A stretch of DNA of 64,000 nt from Roseivirga sp. UBA6061 (lineage in GTDB: Bacteria > Bacteroidota > Bacteroidia > Cytophagales > Cyclobacteriaceae): contig DIYF01000092.1 of NCBI GenBank assembly GCA_002427745.1, positions 62,001-126,000 of the forward strand, in the 5' to 3' direction. This document shows positions 25,908-34,530 of this stretch, one piece after another. The number at the start of each line of letters is the position of its first letter. Position 1 is the stretch's first letter. The position numbers and the translations under genes were made by a program. Below the pieces are notes generated by a model that was not told the origin of the DNA, did no database searches, and worked only from the letters and a program-made list of their open reading frames with translations.

Positions 25908-26291
25908 TCATTCAAACTTGTTGAATATTTCAAAATGCTTGAATATCATTTCTTTGTCATCTATGGTATTGAAAATTGGAATGAGGTCTTCATTCTTCAT
26001 GACCTGCTCAGATGCTGCTAACGCTGATGCTAAATCCTTCCAAAACACGATATCCAGAAACTGCCCGTCTTCTGCTAAGGAAGTGGTTCTGGAGATAAAC
26101 CCCGGGAAGTTTTTTACCACATCGTTCAGTTTTAAGATAGCTGCTTTGGCTTCTTCTGTACTAACGTTTTCTTTTGCTTTCCATAACACCATTTCCACGG
26201 TTTTTGCCTGATCCATTTTACTCTTTTTTAAGTCCGGCTTATCGTAACTGAATGAAGCCAGAGCGATTAAACTAATGATTAAACTTTTCAT
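25908..26291 (-). CDS. Exported ABM-like dimeric alpha/beta-barrel protein
   Basis: A 127-residue protein with an N-terminal hydrophobic start (MKSLIISLIALASFSYDKP), likely a signal sequence. The remaining 105 residues form one ferredoxin-like ABM-type domain: KTVEMVLWKAKENVSTEEAK, FPGFISRTTSLAEDGQFLDI, and the closing IVFWKDLASALAASEQVMKN. Such domains include heme-degrading and quinone-modifying monooxygenases, but no heme ligand can be assigned here. The TGACA-N6-TGTCA palindrome copy B lies 24 bases before the start codon, so it probably belongs to the WYL-type regulon. Confidence 0.75.
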   Translation of the reverse strand: MKSLIISLIALASFSYDKPDLKKSKMDQAKTVEMVLWKAKENVSTEEAKAAILKLNDVVKNFPGFISRTTSLAEDGQFLDIVFWKDLASALAASEQVMKNEDLIPIFNTIDDKEMIFKHFEIFNKFE

Positions 26292-26314
26292 TGGGCCAAG
26301 GTAAACCAGGGTAG

Positions 26315-26330
26315 TGACAGCCCTATGTCA
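26315..26330. promoter_or_regulatory. TGACA-N6-TGTCA palindrome, copy B
   Basis: TGACA GCCCTA TGTCA, followed by AACTTTGTT as in copy A. A near -7 box TACCTTGG lies 25 nt downstream of the GTTG of the palindrome on the minus strand (26296-26303). This would place the transcript start close to the ATG. Confidence 0.65.
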
Positions 26331-26374
26331 ACTTTGTTAGTGGGCTTTAGAATAATTTTTGATTATCGGCTTTT

Positions 26375-26444
26375 CGGTTGGTGAAGAACACCAACCGGGG
26401 GAGGTGAAGAACATCAACCGGAGTACAATGAAGAACACCAACCG
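26375..26444. repeat. Three tandem GTGAAGAACACCAACCG units
   Basis: Units of 17 bp at 26381, 26404 and 26428 (periods 23 and 24 bases), differing at single positions. The first also forms a perfect hairpin CGGTTGGTG-AAGAA-CACCAACCG (26375-26397). An inverted partial copy, GGCTGGTGTTCT, follows at about 26467. Not a CRISPR: spacers are only 6-7 bases. Confidence 0.65.
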
Positions 26445-26494
26445 GGACCTTAAGGCCAAATTGCTGGCTGGTGTTCTGCCCACATAGTGGGTAC

Positions 26495-26869
26495 TTAGTT
26501 CATAGAGTGTAATCTCATACGGTTACCTTCCGTGTCGATAAATTCAGCCATGAACATCGTCTCAATGGGAGTCTTTGGCATAACGATCCTGCCGCCTGCT
26601 GCTTCAACTCTTGATAAGGGCTCACTCAGGTCATCTCCTCCGTTAAGGTAAATTATCGGACCTTCCATAGTAGGTAAGAAACCTTCTCTTTGCACAATAC
26701 CGCCACTAACAACACTGCCGTCCTGCTTGTATGGAAAGTTTCCGTATTTCATTTTTCCGTCAGGAGATGGCATTTCTTCCATGGTTACTTCCAATACTTC
26801 TGCATAGAACCTCATGGCCCTTGTGAAATCTACAGCCGGGATTTCAAACCAGTTAATTACGTTTGTCAT
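26495..26869 (-). CDS. VOC-family protein
   Basis: A 124-residue cytoplasmic VOC protein: opening NVINWFEIPAVDFTRAMRFY, with AEVLEVTMEEMPSPDGKM, and the second half GGDDLSEPLSRVEAAGGRIV, MAEFIDTEGNRMRLHS. The pattern is that of the glyoxalase-like PF00903/PF18029 proteins often found under YafY/WYL control. Palindrome copy C lies 49 bases before the start, and a perfect TAGGTTTG promoter box sits between the two. Its substrate is unknown. Confidence 0.9.
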   Translation of the reverse strand: MTNVINWFEIPAVDFTRAMRFYAEVLEVTMEEMPSPDGKMKYGNFPYKQDGSVVSGGIVQREGFLPTMEGPIIYLNGGDDLSEPLSRVEAAGGRIVMPKTPIETMFMAEFIDTEGNRMRLHSMN

Positions 26870-26898
26870 TTTGATGTGTTTTTAAAAATCAATGAATA

Positions 26899-26933
26899 CA
26901 AACCTATTTTCGGCAGGTGACAGCCTTATGTCA
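26899..26933 (-). promoter_or_regulatory. TGACA-N6-TGTCA palindrome copy C with -7 box
   Basis: TGACA GCCTTA TGTCA at 26918-26933 and, on the minus strand, TAGGTTTG at 26899-26906, a perfect TAnnTTTG element. The separation from the palindrome (25 nt from GCTG) equals that in copy B. The palindrome would cover the -33 region. Confidence 0.65.
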
Positions 26934-27045
26934 GCAGTGTGTTTAACAATTACAGGTATTCTTCAGGAATTGGCCGTTTCGGCAGATTAAGATTACTCAG
27001 GAAGGGGGGAGAAGTAACAGGCAAAGATGCCGTAACGTGATATTC

Positions 27046-27654
27046 TTAATTCAGGTACTCTGTATCTACCCGGACTTTTTTGCGCCAGCTTTTACCGTAT
27101 TGCTGATCTAATAGCTGGAATATCCTTTCATTGTATGCTTTAATACACTCGCCAATAACAGGAGAGCATCCGAAGTCATGATATCTGATTCCGAATTTTT
27201 TTTCGAAACGCAGGTCCGCACGTGTATTTGCGACAGGTGCTACGGAGCCGACTAAAAGTAGTTTTGGGACTCCACTTTTCCAGTCATTTTCGGCTTGAAC
27301 CTTGTCAAAGTCACAACCGGCTTTCAGGGTCAATACAGTTTCTGTGATTCCCGGTTCCGTGTTGATTTCAAATACCTGCTTTCCATACCCGTAGGCTGTC
27401 ACCTTCAACACATATTTCTTATTCGCTTCAAGGTTTTCCAGCCTGAAAAATCCCAGGCTGTCAGTCTTCTTTATACGTTCAGTAATGGGTTTTTTCAGGT
27501 TCACTACTTCAACAACCACATCAGTGATAGGTTTGAGACCCGTTATAGAAGATTTCACGAAACCCACTACTTCAGATTGGCCATGAGCTGGTTTTTGAAT
27601 CAAAAATGCACTGAGATTCAAAACGAGAAGTTTTACAAGCAGGGACTTTTTCAT
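27046..27654 (-). CDS. Exported protein with carboxypeptidase-regulatory-like domain
   Basis: A 202-residue protein with signal peptide MKKSLLVKLLVLNLSAFLIQ. Residues about 28-110 form a CarboxypepD_reg-like/prealbumin beta-sandwich (KPITDVVVEVVNLKKPITER, SLGFFRLENLEANKKYVLKV). The C-terminal 85 residues are a separate unit with conserved-looking Cys and aromatic residues: FEKKFGIRYHDFGCSPVIG, ECIKAYNERIFQLLDQQYG and WRKKVRVD. That last unit recurs in uncharacterised Bacteroidota proteins. Acts in periplasm or envelope; no catalytic residues identified. Confidence 0.72.
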   Translation of the reverse strand: MKKSLLVKLLVLNLSAFLIQKPAHGQSEVVGFVKSSITGLKPITDVVVEVVNLKKPITERIKKTDSLGFFRLENLEANKKYVLKVTAYGYGKQVFEINTEPGITETVLTLKAGCDFDKVQAENDWKSGVPKLLLVGSVAPVANTRADLRFEKKFGIRYHDFGCSPVIGECIKAYNERIFQLLDQQYGKSWRKKVRVDTEYLN

Positions 27655-27764
27655 ATTCCTTTATTCATTTTGATAACGTCAAGAGCCGTGCTTTGGAACA
27701 GGGCACTAAAGCTACAGTGATGATAGTTACCTTATGGTGAGGAGGTGGAAGCGGAGATGAAACT

Positions 27765-27887
27765 CTACTCTTCAATGTGGCGTGCTACCAGGTAAAGCCT
27801 GTCTTCTGTTTTCCCTTTTTCTGCCTGAAGTTTATTGACGGTCTCTTTGTTGATTTGCACGGTTTCCATGTCTGAACAATCCTCCAT
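27765..27887 (-). CDS. Possible small protein of 40 residues
   Basis: ATG at 27887 to TAG at 27765. It encodes a charged, amphipathic helical peptide (MEDCSDMETVQINKETVNKL... ending LYLVARHIEE). It begins 21 bases after the stop of the next leftward gene, so it could be its operon partner. The composition is protein-like but short; it might be a fragment of a larger family. No function is proposed. Confidence 0.35.
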   Translation of the reverse strand: MEDCSDMETVQINKETVNKLQAEKGKTEDRLYLVARHIEE

Positions 27888-27908
27888 ATGAAATATCTGG
27901 TAGTGTCT

Positions 27909-28334
27909 TTACTGTTCCAATAAGAGTTGTACTCCATTAATTAATTCTCCTGATTTTAACCCAACCTTTTTATCCATGTAATAATAAGGGGTCCACTTCT
28001 CAATTAGCAATTCGCTGTTATCCGACCACTTCAATATCCTGTAACCATCGGGTAAAAGCCCGTTTTCGAGTCCTGATACCGTGGAGTCATTTTCAATTAC
28101 TGACCAAAACACTCTGGAGTATCCAAATCCACCATTATCAAATTGATATTCAAAGAATTGATGTTTGTTATCCGGAGAGACCTCAGACCTGAGAAGAATA
28201 AATCCTGGCTCCATTAGGTTGTGTTCAACGTGAAATGCCTCTCCAGGCTCATTCAGACCGGAGTTGATTTTGTAACCAATCAGCGATACTCCGATCAAAA
28301 GAAATCCTGCCATGACTACAATTATTCGCTTCAC
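27909..28334 (-). CDS. Hypothetical single-TM protein
   Basis: A 141-residue protein with a GTG start at 28334 (second choice ATG at 28313). The N-terminus is a basic-hydrophobic anchor (KRIIVVMAGFLLIGVSLIGY). The rest is a beta-rich extracytoplasmic domain: FHVEHNLMEPGFILLRSEVS, DNKHQFFEYQFDNGGFGYSR, and DGYRILKWSDNSELLIEKWT. I do not recognise the family. The 5' leader contains a strong hairpin (28366-28390). Confidence 0.6.
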   Translation of the reverse strand: MKRIIVVMAGFLLIGVSLIGYKINSGLNEPGEAFHVEHNLMEPGFILLRSEVSPDNKHQFFEYQFDNGGFGYSRVFWSVIENDSTVSGLENGLLPDGYRILKWSDNSELLIEKWTPYYYMDKKVGLKSGELINGVQLLLEQ

Positions 28335-28365
28335 TTAAAATGTTGTTTAACAATCTGATTAAGTA

Positions 28366-28390
28366 CCGTGTGGGCGAATCACCCACACGG
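28366..28390. terminator. Strong hairpin, terminator or leader element
   Basis: CCGTGTGGG - 7 nt - CCCACACGG, perfect 9-bp GC-rich arms. It lies between the end of the DinB gene (28432) and the start of the next leftward gene (28334). No T-run follows on either strand, so it may act as an RNA-stabilising or leader structure rather than a terminator. Confidence 0.5.
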
Positions 28391-28431
28391 ACATTTAATG
28401 CTTCCTCAGAAAAGCATGTAACAATTAACGA

Positions 28432-28962
28432 TCATTTTTCCATTTGATCTAAAGGAATATATCTCTCCTTTATCACATTGAAATGATGTATCTGATGGGC
28501 TGTTATGGTGAGCCCAATGGCAAAAAGCGGCATTTCGTATTCAAAAAACCTGCAGTTTGTTTCCAGTATTTCCTTACTGAAAGATTCAAACATCATAATG
28601 GTTGACTGGCGCACCATCCGAAGTTCATTGACCAGCTGCTCAATCGACAGTTCATCGGCATTCGAATTTTTACCCATGATTTCCTGATCATGAGCATCCG
28701 GTACGGATCCTTCATTGCGTGCAAAGAGTATGGCTCTGAAACACCAGATCCTTTCCCAGTCAATTAGGTGCTGCAGTATTTTATGCGTAGTCCATTTACC
28801 CTCTTTGTAAGTTTTCAGACCAATTCTGTTCAATTGGGCTATATCAATACGATTGATTTCCTCTAAACTTTTTGTCAGAGCTTCTGTCAGTTCAATGCCT
28901 TGATTCAGCTCATATACATATGTTAAGAACTCCGGGTTCTTTTTGACTTCCTGATTTTTCAT
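28432..28962 (-). CDS. DinB-family protein
   Basis: A 176-residue cytoplasmic four-helix protein of the DinB/YfiT fold. His residues at the expected metal positions are seen in KWTTHKILQHLIDWERIWCF (about residues 57-76) and in the C-terminal LTITAHQIHHFNVIKERYIP. The DinB superfamily includes metal-dependent thiol transferases and damage-inducible proteins, and these three His clusters fit its metal site. The gene stands alone before a 508-base spacer. Confidence 0.85.
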   Translation of the reverse strand: MKNQEVKKNPEFLTYVYELNQGIELTEALTKSLEEINRIDIAQLNRIGLKTYKEGKWTTHKILQHLIDWERIWCFRAILFARNEGSVPDAHDQEIMGKNSNADELSIEQLVNELRMVRQSTIMMFESFSKEILETNCRFFEYEMPLFAIGLTITAHQIHHFNVIKERYIPLDQMEK

Positions 28963-29470
28963 AAATGATTAAATTTTTGATTTGGCTGGTGTGACAAGAA
29001 GGCCGGGTGCTGCTTATTCAGAGCGGGTTATATGTGAGCGAACACATAGGGACAACTACACTGAAAAGCCTCAGCAGCCACTATCAATACTGATAGCACA
29101 GCACACCAATAAATTGATTAAATGATAATTGCGCCCGGAGGAATATCCGAACGAATAAATGATCAGCCTCAGGTTTTACAGGCTGTCGTTAAGCTACTAT
29201 CAATTTCAGAATCACTTTCAAAGCATGAATGATTAGAACTGTGTGAAGATAAGCAATTTTTTTTCAATCAGGTTGTCTTGATTGGTGTCTGTTTTTTTGA
29301 TCGGTGAAGAAGACAAACCAGGGGGGAAAGAGCGAGCGAAGTAACATGAGTTAATTGCGACTATGCCCGGGATAGAGGGAACGGCAAAGTGTAACAAAAG
29401 GATAACTTAAAATCCTCAGTATCACGCTATTTCTTTAGTAACTCAAAGTACCGTTAACCGACCTCCACCC
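28963..29470. other. 508-base divergent spacer with a dispersed repeat copy
   Basis: Separates the leftward DinB gene and the rightward phosphoesterase gene. It holds one copy of the dispersed repeat (29288-29326, TCTGTTTTTTTGATCGGTGA and onward). No credible coding frame or RNA gene was seen. Confidence 0.5.
29288..29326. repeat. Dispersed intergenic repeat copy
   Basis: A T-run followed by GATCGGTGAAGAAGACAAAC and CAGGGGGG, matching the layout T-run/GGTGAAGAA/CACCAACCGGGG found at 26.4, 45.6 and 62.3 kb. Confidence 0.45.
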
Positions 29471-31144
29471 ATGAAGTACTTTGTCAGGCTCTTACTCCTT
29501 GTTGTTTGCCTTTACTCTTGTCAGCCATCCGAACCCACAGTGGCAACGCGATTACCCTACAGCATAAAGGCTCAGGATGGAGAGGAACAGGCGAGGGGCT
29601 ATGTATTTCATGACCTTAATGAAAACCGTCAGAAGGATGATGCAGAGCCCGGAGTTGCCGGTGTTGCCGTATCTAACGGAACAGATATCGTACATACCAA
29701 TGAGGACGGGGTGTATGAGCTACCTGTTTCCAATGACGCTATTGTCTTTGTAGTCAAGCCAAAAGACTGGATCACCCCGGTAAATGAGCACTTTCTTCCG
29801 CAGTTCTATTATCTGCACAAGCCTGAAGGGTACCCGGAAACCTACCGGTATAAGGCGACTGAGCCTACGGGAGAGCTTCCCGAAGAGATCAACTTCCCTT
29901 TGTATCCTGAAAACGGCTCAGCCGAGTTTAAAATGGTGGTCTTTGGCGATCCGCAGCCTTATAATATTCGGCAGGTAGACTTTTTTGCTGAGGATATTGT
30001 GACCGAATTGATTGGGCGCACCGACCTTGAGTTCGGCATCACGATGGGGGATATTGTTGGTGACGACCTGGAGTTATTCTCCCCGATTAACCAGGCCGTT
30101 TCAAAAATTGGGATTCCCTGGTACAATGTGCTGGGTAATCATGATATCAACTATATGGCACCCAATGACCGAATGTCTTCCGCTACCTATGAAAGCGTCT
30201 ACGGTCCGGCTACCTATGCTTTTGTCTATGGCGATGTACATTTTATCGTAGTAGATGATGTGATTCACAAAGATGAAGCAGGTTCCAGGAGCTATGTAGG
30301 CGGCCTGAGACCCGATCAGTTTGAATTTGTGTCTAATTACCTGCAGACTGTGCCAAAAGAAGACCTGGTTGTTCTGAACATGCATATCCCTTTGGCCCAA
30401 CATGGACCAAGCTTTCGACAAAGTGATCAGAAGAAACTTTTCGATCTCTTAAAGGCCTTTCCGCATACCCTTTCTATTTCAGCGCACTCCCATCTTCAGG
30501 AAAATAAGCTTTTCCATAAGGACTCTTCCGACTGGCAGCGTGAGGTACCGCATCATCATTTCAATGTAGGCACCACCTCTGGCAGCTGGTGGAACGGGAT
30601 GCGTAACGAGGAGGATGTGCCTCATACCATGATGCGCGATGGGACACCGAATGGTTACTCCTTCATTAGCTTTAAGGGAGCTGAATACATTATCGACTGG
30701 AAGGTAGCCGGGAGCCCAACTGACCATCGTATGAACATCCATGTACCGCGTGGCATTGTGGCCAATTCTGCTGACACCACCTTGCTGACAGTGAACTTCT
30801 TCAATGGAAGCGAACAGTCGGAGTTATCTTACCGAATTAAAGGGCAGACGGACTGGAAACCCATGCAAAAGGTGCTTAAGCCAGATCCTTATTTTGCCTT
30901 GCTGGGCAAGAGATGGGAGCGGTTTGAAAGGATAGATTTTAAGAAATTGTGGAATGCTGACACTACGGTTGACCTGCCTCCATTGGATGGCTGGTCTTTA
31001 CCCAAACCTGTGAACAGCACACATCTCTGGGAAGCCAATATCGGAACAGACTGGCCAAAGGGCCGGCATATTATTGAAGTACAAGCCAAAGATCGGTATG
31101 GCCGAACCTTTACGGCTTATCATTTGATGCGGGTGACAGAGTAG
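29471..31144 (+). CDS. Calcineurin-like phosphoesterase lipoprotein, three-domain
   Basis: A 557-residue lipoprotein (MKYFVRLLLLVVCLYSCQP, lipobox LYSC). An N-terminal beta-sandwich (about 30-150; RGYVFHDLNENRQKDDAEPG) matches the MetallophosN type. The Metallophos core (about 155-370) has all the metal motifs: MVVFGDPQPY, MGDIVGDD, LGNHDI, NMHIPL and SAHSH. A C-terminal domain (about 380-557) containing HHFNVGTTSGSWWNGMRNE resembles MetallophosC. Such enzymes hydrolyse phosphodiesters or phosphomonoesters in the periplasm; the substrate is not evident. Transcribed alone and convergent with greB. Confidence 0.92.
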   Translation: MKYFVRLLLLVVCLYSCQPSEPTVATRLPYSIKAQDGEEQARGYVFHDLNENRQKDDAEPGVAGVAVSNGTDIVHTNEDGVYELPVSNDAIVFVVKPKDWITPVNEHFLPQFYYLHKPEGYPETYRYKATEPTGELPEEINFPLYPENGSAEFKMVVFGDPQPYNIRQVDFFAEDIVTELIGRTDLEFGITMGDIVGDDLELFSPINQAVSKIGIPWYNVLGNHDINYMAPNDRMSSATYESVYGPATYAFVYGDVHFIVVDDVIHKDEAGSRSYVGGLRPDQFEFVSNYLQTVPKEDLVVLNMHIPLAQHGPSFRQSDQKKLFDLLKAFPHTLSISAHSHLQENKLFHKDSSDWQREVPHHHFNVGTTSGSWWNGMRNEEDVPHTMMRDGTPNGYSFISFKGAEYIIDWKVAGSPTDHRMNIHVPRGIVANSADTTLLTVNFFNGSEQSELSYRIKGQTDWKPMQKVLKPDPYFALLGKRWERFERIDFKKLWNADTTVDLPPLDGWSLPKPVNSTHLWEANIGTDWPKGRHIIEVQAKDRYGRTFTAYHLMRVTE

Positions 31145-31172
31145 CAGCGATCAGGTCATCCGGGTACTGTGA

Positions 31173-31646
31173 TTATTTCTCGTATTCTATTTTGTGAATG
31201 CGCCATGTTATACTGGCCGCTGGGGTCTTTACCATTACTTCATCGCCTTCTTGTTTGTTGAGCAATGCCTGGGCAATGGGTGAGTCTATGGAGATGTAAT
31301 CTTTCATGCCAATGAGTTCTTCATACCCTACGATGCGTAGTCGCTTTTTCAAGCCTCTGTCATTTTCAATATCTATCCAGGCCCCAAACATTACTTTTCC
31401 GTCCTGGTGAGGGTGGTAAACAATCACTTTGAAGTTATCAATGCATTTTCGCAGATACAGGAGGCGTCTGTCAATCTCGCGCAGACGTTTTTTATTGTAA
31501 TGGTAATCGGCATTCTCAGACCGATCTCCCAGGCTGGCAGCCCATGAAACTTTCCTGGTAATCTCAGGACGTTCTACACGCCAAAGATGGTCTAGTTCTT
31601 CTTTTAGCTTTTCCATCCCTTCCGGGGTAATCCATGGAGTTCTCAT
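31173..31646 (-). CDS. greB: Transcription elongation factor GreB
   Basis: Start at ATG 31646 (MRTPWITPEGMEKLKEELDH), 157 residues; the TTG at 31658 adds four. The N-terminal coiled coil carries the acidic tip GDRSENADYHYNKKRLR (about residues 40-56), which reaches into the RNA polymerase secondary channel and stimulates cleavage of backtracked transcripts. The C-terminal FKBP-like domain has VMFGAWIDIENDRGLKKRLR, SIDSPIAQALLNKQEGDEVM and ASITWRIHKIEYEK. WRI/IEY at the end and the basic Arg/Lys surface favour GreB over GreA. Confidence 0.93.
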   Translation of the reverse strand: MRTPWITPEGMEKLKEELDHLWRVERPEITRKVSWAASLGDRSENADYHYNKKRLREIDRRLLYLRKCIDNFKVIVYHPHQDGKVMFGAWIDIENDRGLKKRLRIVGYEELIGMKDYISIDSPIAQALLNKQEGDEVMVKTPAASITWRIHKIEYEK

Positions 31647-31904
31647 ATGCTTGATCAATTACCTTCCTGTGAAAATAAGAGGCTGCAAATATAATGCTCC
31701 TTCGTTCGAATTTTAAGATCTCTGGTGTCTATCTCAAATCCACTATGGAATCTCATTCAGGTCATAACCAGTCTCTTGAACGGGGGCTGAGACACAGGTG
31801 ACCTATCAACAAGGTCAAATCAGTATGACTTATCATATCACGAGGGTAGTGGAGATGGGGTGACCTGGTGTCTGGACTACTTCTGCAGGGAGCACTGTCT
31901 ATGG

Positions 31905-34529
31905 TCATTCATTCCGAAGGCAATCTACAGGATTCACCAGGGCAGCTTTCATAGACTGGCCCCCAACGGTCAGCAGTGCTAAGGTCAATGCGGCTAAGCC
32001 CACGATAAGAAAAGTAAGCCAGTTCATACTGACCCGATAGGCATAATTCTCCAGCCAGCCCTGCATAGAAATCCAGGCAATGGGTATGGCTATTATGAAA
32101 CCTCCTGCAATCAGCTTCAGGAAATTTCCGGAAATCAGCACAAGGATATTAGCGACAGAAGCACCAAGAACCTTCCGAATACCTATCTCTTTGACTTTTT
32201 GATGAGCATTTAGTGCAGCGAGTCCATATAGTCCCAGCGAAGCAATGATTATGGTTAGCAGGCTCAATGAACCAAACAACTTTGCTTTCTTTTGCTCACT
32301 TTCATAAAGCCGATTGATGCGATCATCCATAAACTGAAAGCTGACAGGGTAGTGGCTGTGTTTTTTTATTGATTCATCCAGAAATCTCAGTAATTCCGGC
32401 ATATTATGAGCATGAGCTTTAATGGATATGAACTGGAAATAGCTCTTTGTTTCAATCAGGAGGGGACTGATCTTTGAACGCATGTCATGCATGTGAAAAT
32501 CTTTAACAACCCCGATAATTCTGCGATAGTTGCGAGGTGGTGAATCATCCGTCAACATCTGGCCTACGGCTTCATTTGGGCTAAGTCCCAGGGCCCTTGC
32601 CGCTGCTTCATTGATGAGACATTCAGGGTTTTCACCTTTGTGTGGTGTTTTGGGTAATGTGTTGCCAGCCAGCAATTCTAAATCGAATATTTCTAAAAAA
32701 TCACGATCTGCCCGTAACCTGTAGATGGCCAGGTCATCACTGGGGTCTCCATCCTTGTCATCGTTCACCACCGTTCCTGACTGGATGTTATGTGGTAGGT
32801 TTTGCGAGGTTCCCACCTGAATAATATCGGGGTTAGCCAGCCACTCTTCTTTGATGATATCAAACTTTCTGAGGATTTCACGGTCTGGTACTTCAAGGGT
32901 TAGAATTTGTTCTTTTTCAAACCCAAGCTCTTTGTTACTGATAAATTGAAATTGTTGAAGCATAATCAGCGTGCAGATTACCATGGCAATGGAAACCGCA
33001 TACTGAAATATGACCAACCAATTTTGAGTACCCTTTCCCTGGATTTTGTCATGAGGCCTGCCTTTGATGATATCGATAGCAGAAGGTGAAGAAATGACCA
33101 GGGCAGGATAAATTCCGGTGAAAAACCCAAGCAATAAAACAGTGCCTGTCAGAGCAGGCAAAAGATCCGGGGTGTTTGAGAAGTTCAACGTCAACTGCCT
33201 GTTGAGCATAGCTCCAAAGGAGGGAAGCAGGAACCAGGCAATGACCAGTGAAATACCAAAGGCCAGAATTGCCAGCATTTGTGATTCCAGCAAGAATTGA
33301 AAAAGCAATTGCTTCCTGTGGGCTCCGAATGATTTTCGTATGCCTACCTCTTTGAATCGTATCATTGACCGGGCGATAGAAAGGTTGATGTAATTAATAC
33401 CGGCCAATACCAGAATGAGTATGGATACAGTAATGAATAAATAGATCTGCTGTGCGTTTCCCTTTATACCGAAGTCATTGTTCAGGTTGGTGTGCAGGTG
33501 TATGTCGCTAAAGGGCTGGAAGTAATAATCAAGGGCGTAGGGGCGGTCTTCTGTCCAATAACGATCTACCAGATCATCCATCTTTTGTTGCAGCAGATCG
33601 GGATCTGCAGAAGGGCTTAAGGAGAAGAATGTATAGTAGTTGCTCCCGTCCCACTTTTGCTTTTTGAATTCGCTTTGGTAATTGAGGTCGTCCTGAAGGT
33701 TGGCGATAAAAGAGAATTGAAAAGTAGAATTGACAGGTGGGTCTTTTACGATTCCTGTAATGAGGTGTGGTTTTTCCTGATACGTCAGAGACTGACCTAT
33801 CGCATTGCCGGAAGGAAAGACCTTAGCGGCCAGGGATTCGGTTAAAACAATACTGGCAGGATGCTCAAATGCTGTTTGAGCGTCACCTTCAATAAACTTA
33901 GGATGTGAAAACAACCTGAAGAATGTGGGGTCGGTGAATAATCCTTTTTCATACCAGCGATTGTCTTTCTGATAGGAGAGGAGTACCTCTTTTTCAGAAA
34001 CCGTTGTGGCGTGCACCACTTCGGGGTAGTCAGCCGTCAAAGTGGAGGCGAGCTGTGCCGGTGTTACGGCATAGCAGTCTGATCCCAGGTAGGCATCGCC
34101 CGGAGCGTACTCATATTCATAGACATGATAGATGTTGTCTATATTCTCATAAAACTCATCAAACGAGCGTTCATGCGAAACAAAGATGGAGATAAGAATA
34201 AAGCAGGTAATGCCCATGACCAGGCCTGCCACATTAAAAAAGCTGTACAGCTTCTGTCGTAGTATGCTACGCCAGCTGATTTTGACATAATTGGTTAACA
34301 GGCTGGTCTGAATGACCCGTGATCCGAAACTCAACTGCCGTATCATAGATGGTCTGAAAAGCAGGAGTATCTCTTTAAAGAGAAGTCGGTCAGCTTTTCT
34401 TTTTCCGTACTGTTCTACATTTCGTTCATAAAATTCTAACAGGTCACCTTCAATATCTATATGATATCCTGGTCGGCAGAACCACTTTAACAAGCGCAGG
34501 ATGAACCGGGGAGGCTTAGAAGAGTACAT
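31905..34529 (-). CDS. FtsX/MacB-type ABC transporter permease with N-terminal prefix
   Basis: An 874-residue permease. A cytoplasmic N-terminal prefix (residues 1-80, PRFILRLLKWFCRPGYHIDI with DLLEFYERN) matches the permease-prefix domain found when PadR regulates such genes. Two MacB-like halves follow, each with an extracytoplasmic MacB_PCD domain and an FtsX 3-4-helix block. Examples are SFFNVAGLVMGITCFILISI, LVLAGINYINLSIARSMIRF, KEVGIRKSFGAHRKQLLFQ and KEIGIRKVLGASVANILVLI. The ATPase is not encoded nearby and must come from elsewhere. The start is one base after the PadR stop, so the two form a tight operon. Confidence 0.92.
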   Translation of the reverse strand: MYSSKPPRFILRLLKWFCRPGYHIDIEGDLLEFYERNVEQYGKRKADRLLFKEILLLFRPSMIRQLSFGSRVIQTSLLTNYVKISWRSILRQKLYSFFNVAGLVMGITCFILISIFVSHERSFDEFYENIDNIYHVYEYEYAPGDAYLGSDCYAVTPAQLASTLTADYPEVVHATTVSEKEVLLSYQKDNRWYEKGLFTDPTFFRLFSHPKFIEGDAQTAFEHPASIVLTESLAAKVFPSGNAIGQSLTYQEKPHLITGIVKDPPVNSTFQFSFIANLQDDLNYQSEFKKQKWDGSNYYTFFSLSPSADPDLLQQKMDDLVDRYWTEDRPYALDYYFQPFSDIHLHTNLNNDFGIKGNAQQIYLFITVSILILVLAGINYINLSIARSMIRFKEVGIRKSFGAHRKQLLFQFLLESQMLAILAFGISLVIAWFLLPSFGAMLNRQLTLNFSNTPDLLPALTGTVLLLGFFTGIYPALVISSPSAIDIIKGRPHDKIQGKGTQNWLVIFQYAVSIAMVICTLIMLQQFQFISNKELGFEKEQILTLEVPDREILRKFDIIKEEWLANPDIIQVGTSQNLPHNIQSGTVVNDDKDGDPSDDLAIYRLRADRDFLEIFDLELLAGNTLPKTPHKGENPECLINEAAARALGLSPNEAVGQMLTDDSPPRNYRRIIGVVKDFHMHDMRSKISPLLIETKSYFQFISIKAHAHNMPELLRFLDESIKKHSHYPVSFQFMDDRINRLYESEQKKAKLFGSLSLLTIIIASLGLYGLAALNAHQKVKEIGIRKVLGASVANILVLISGNFLKLIAGGFIIAIPIAWISMQGWLENYAYRVSMNWLTFLIVGLAALTLALLTVGGQSMKAALVNPVDCLRNE

Positions 34530-34530
34530 A

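Noticed and set aside
26381-26444. Three regularly spaced repeats, considered as a CRISPR
   Set aside because: Units are 17 bp with 6-7 base gaps, no unique spacers, no cas genes nearby, and related copies lie in other spacers.
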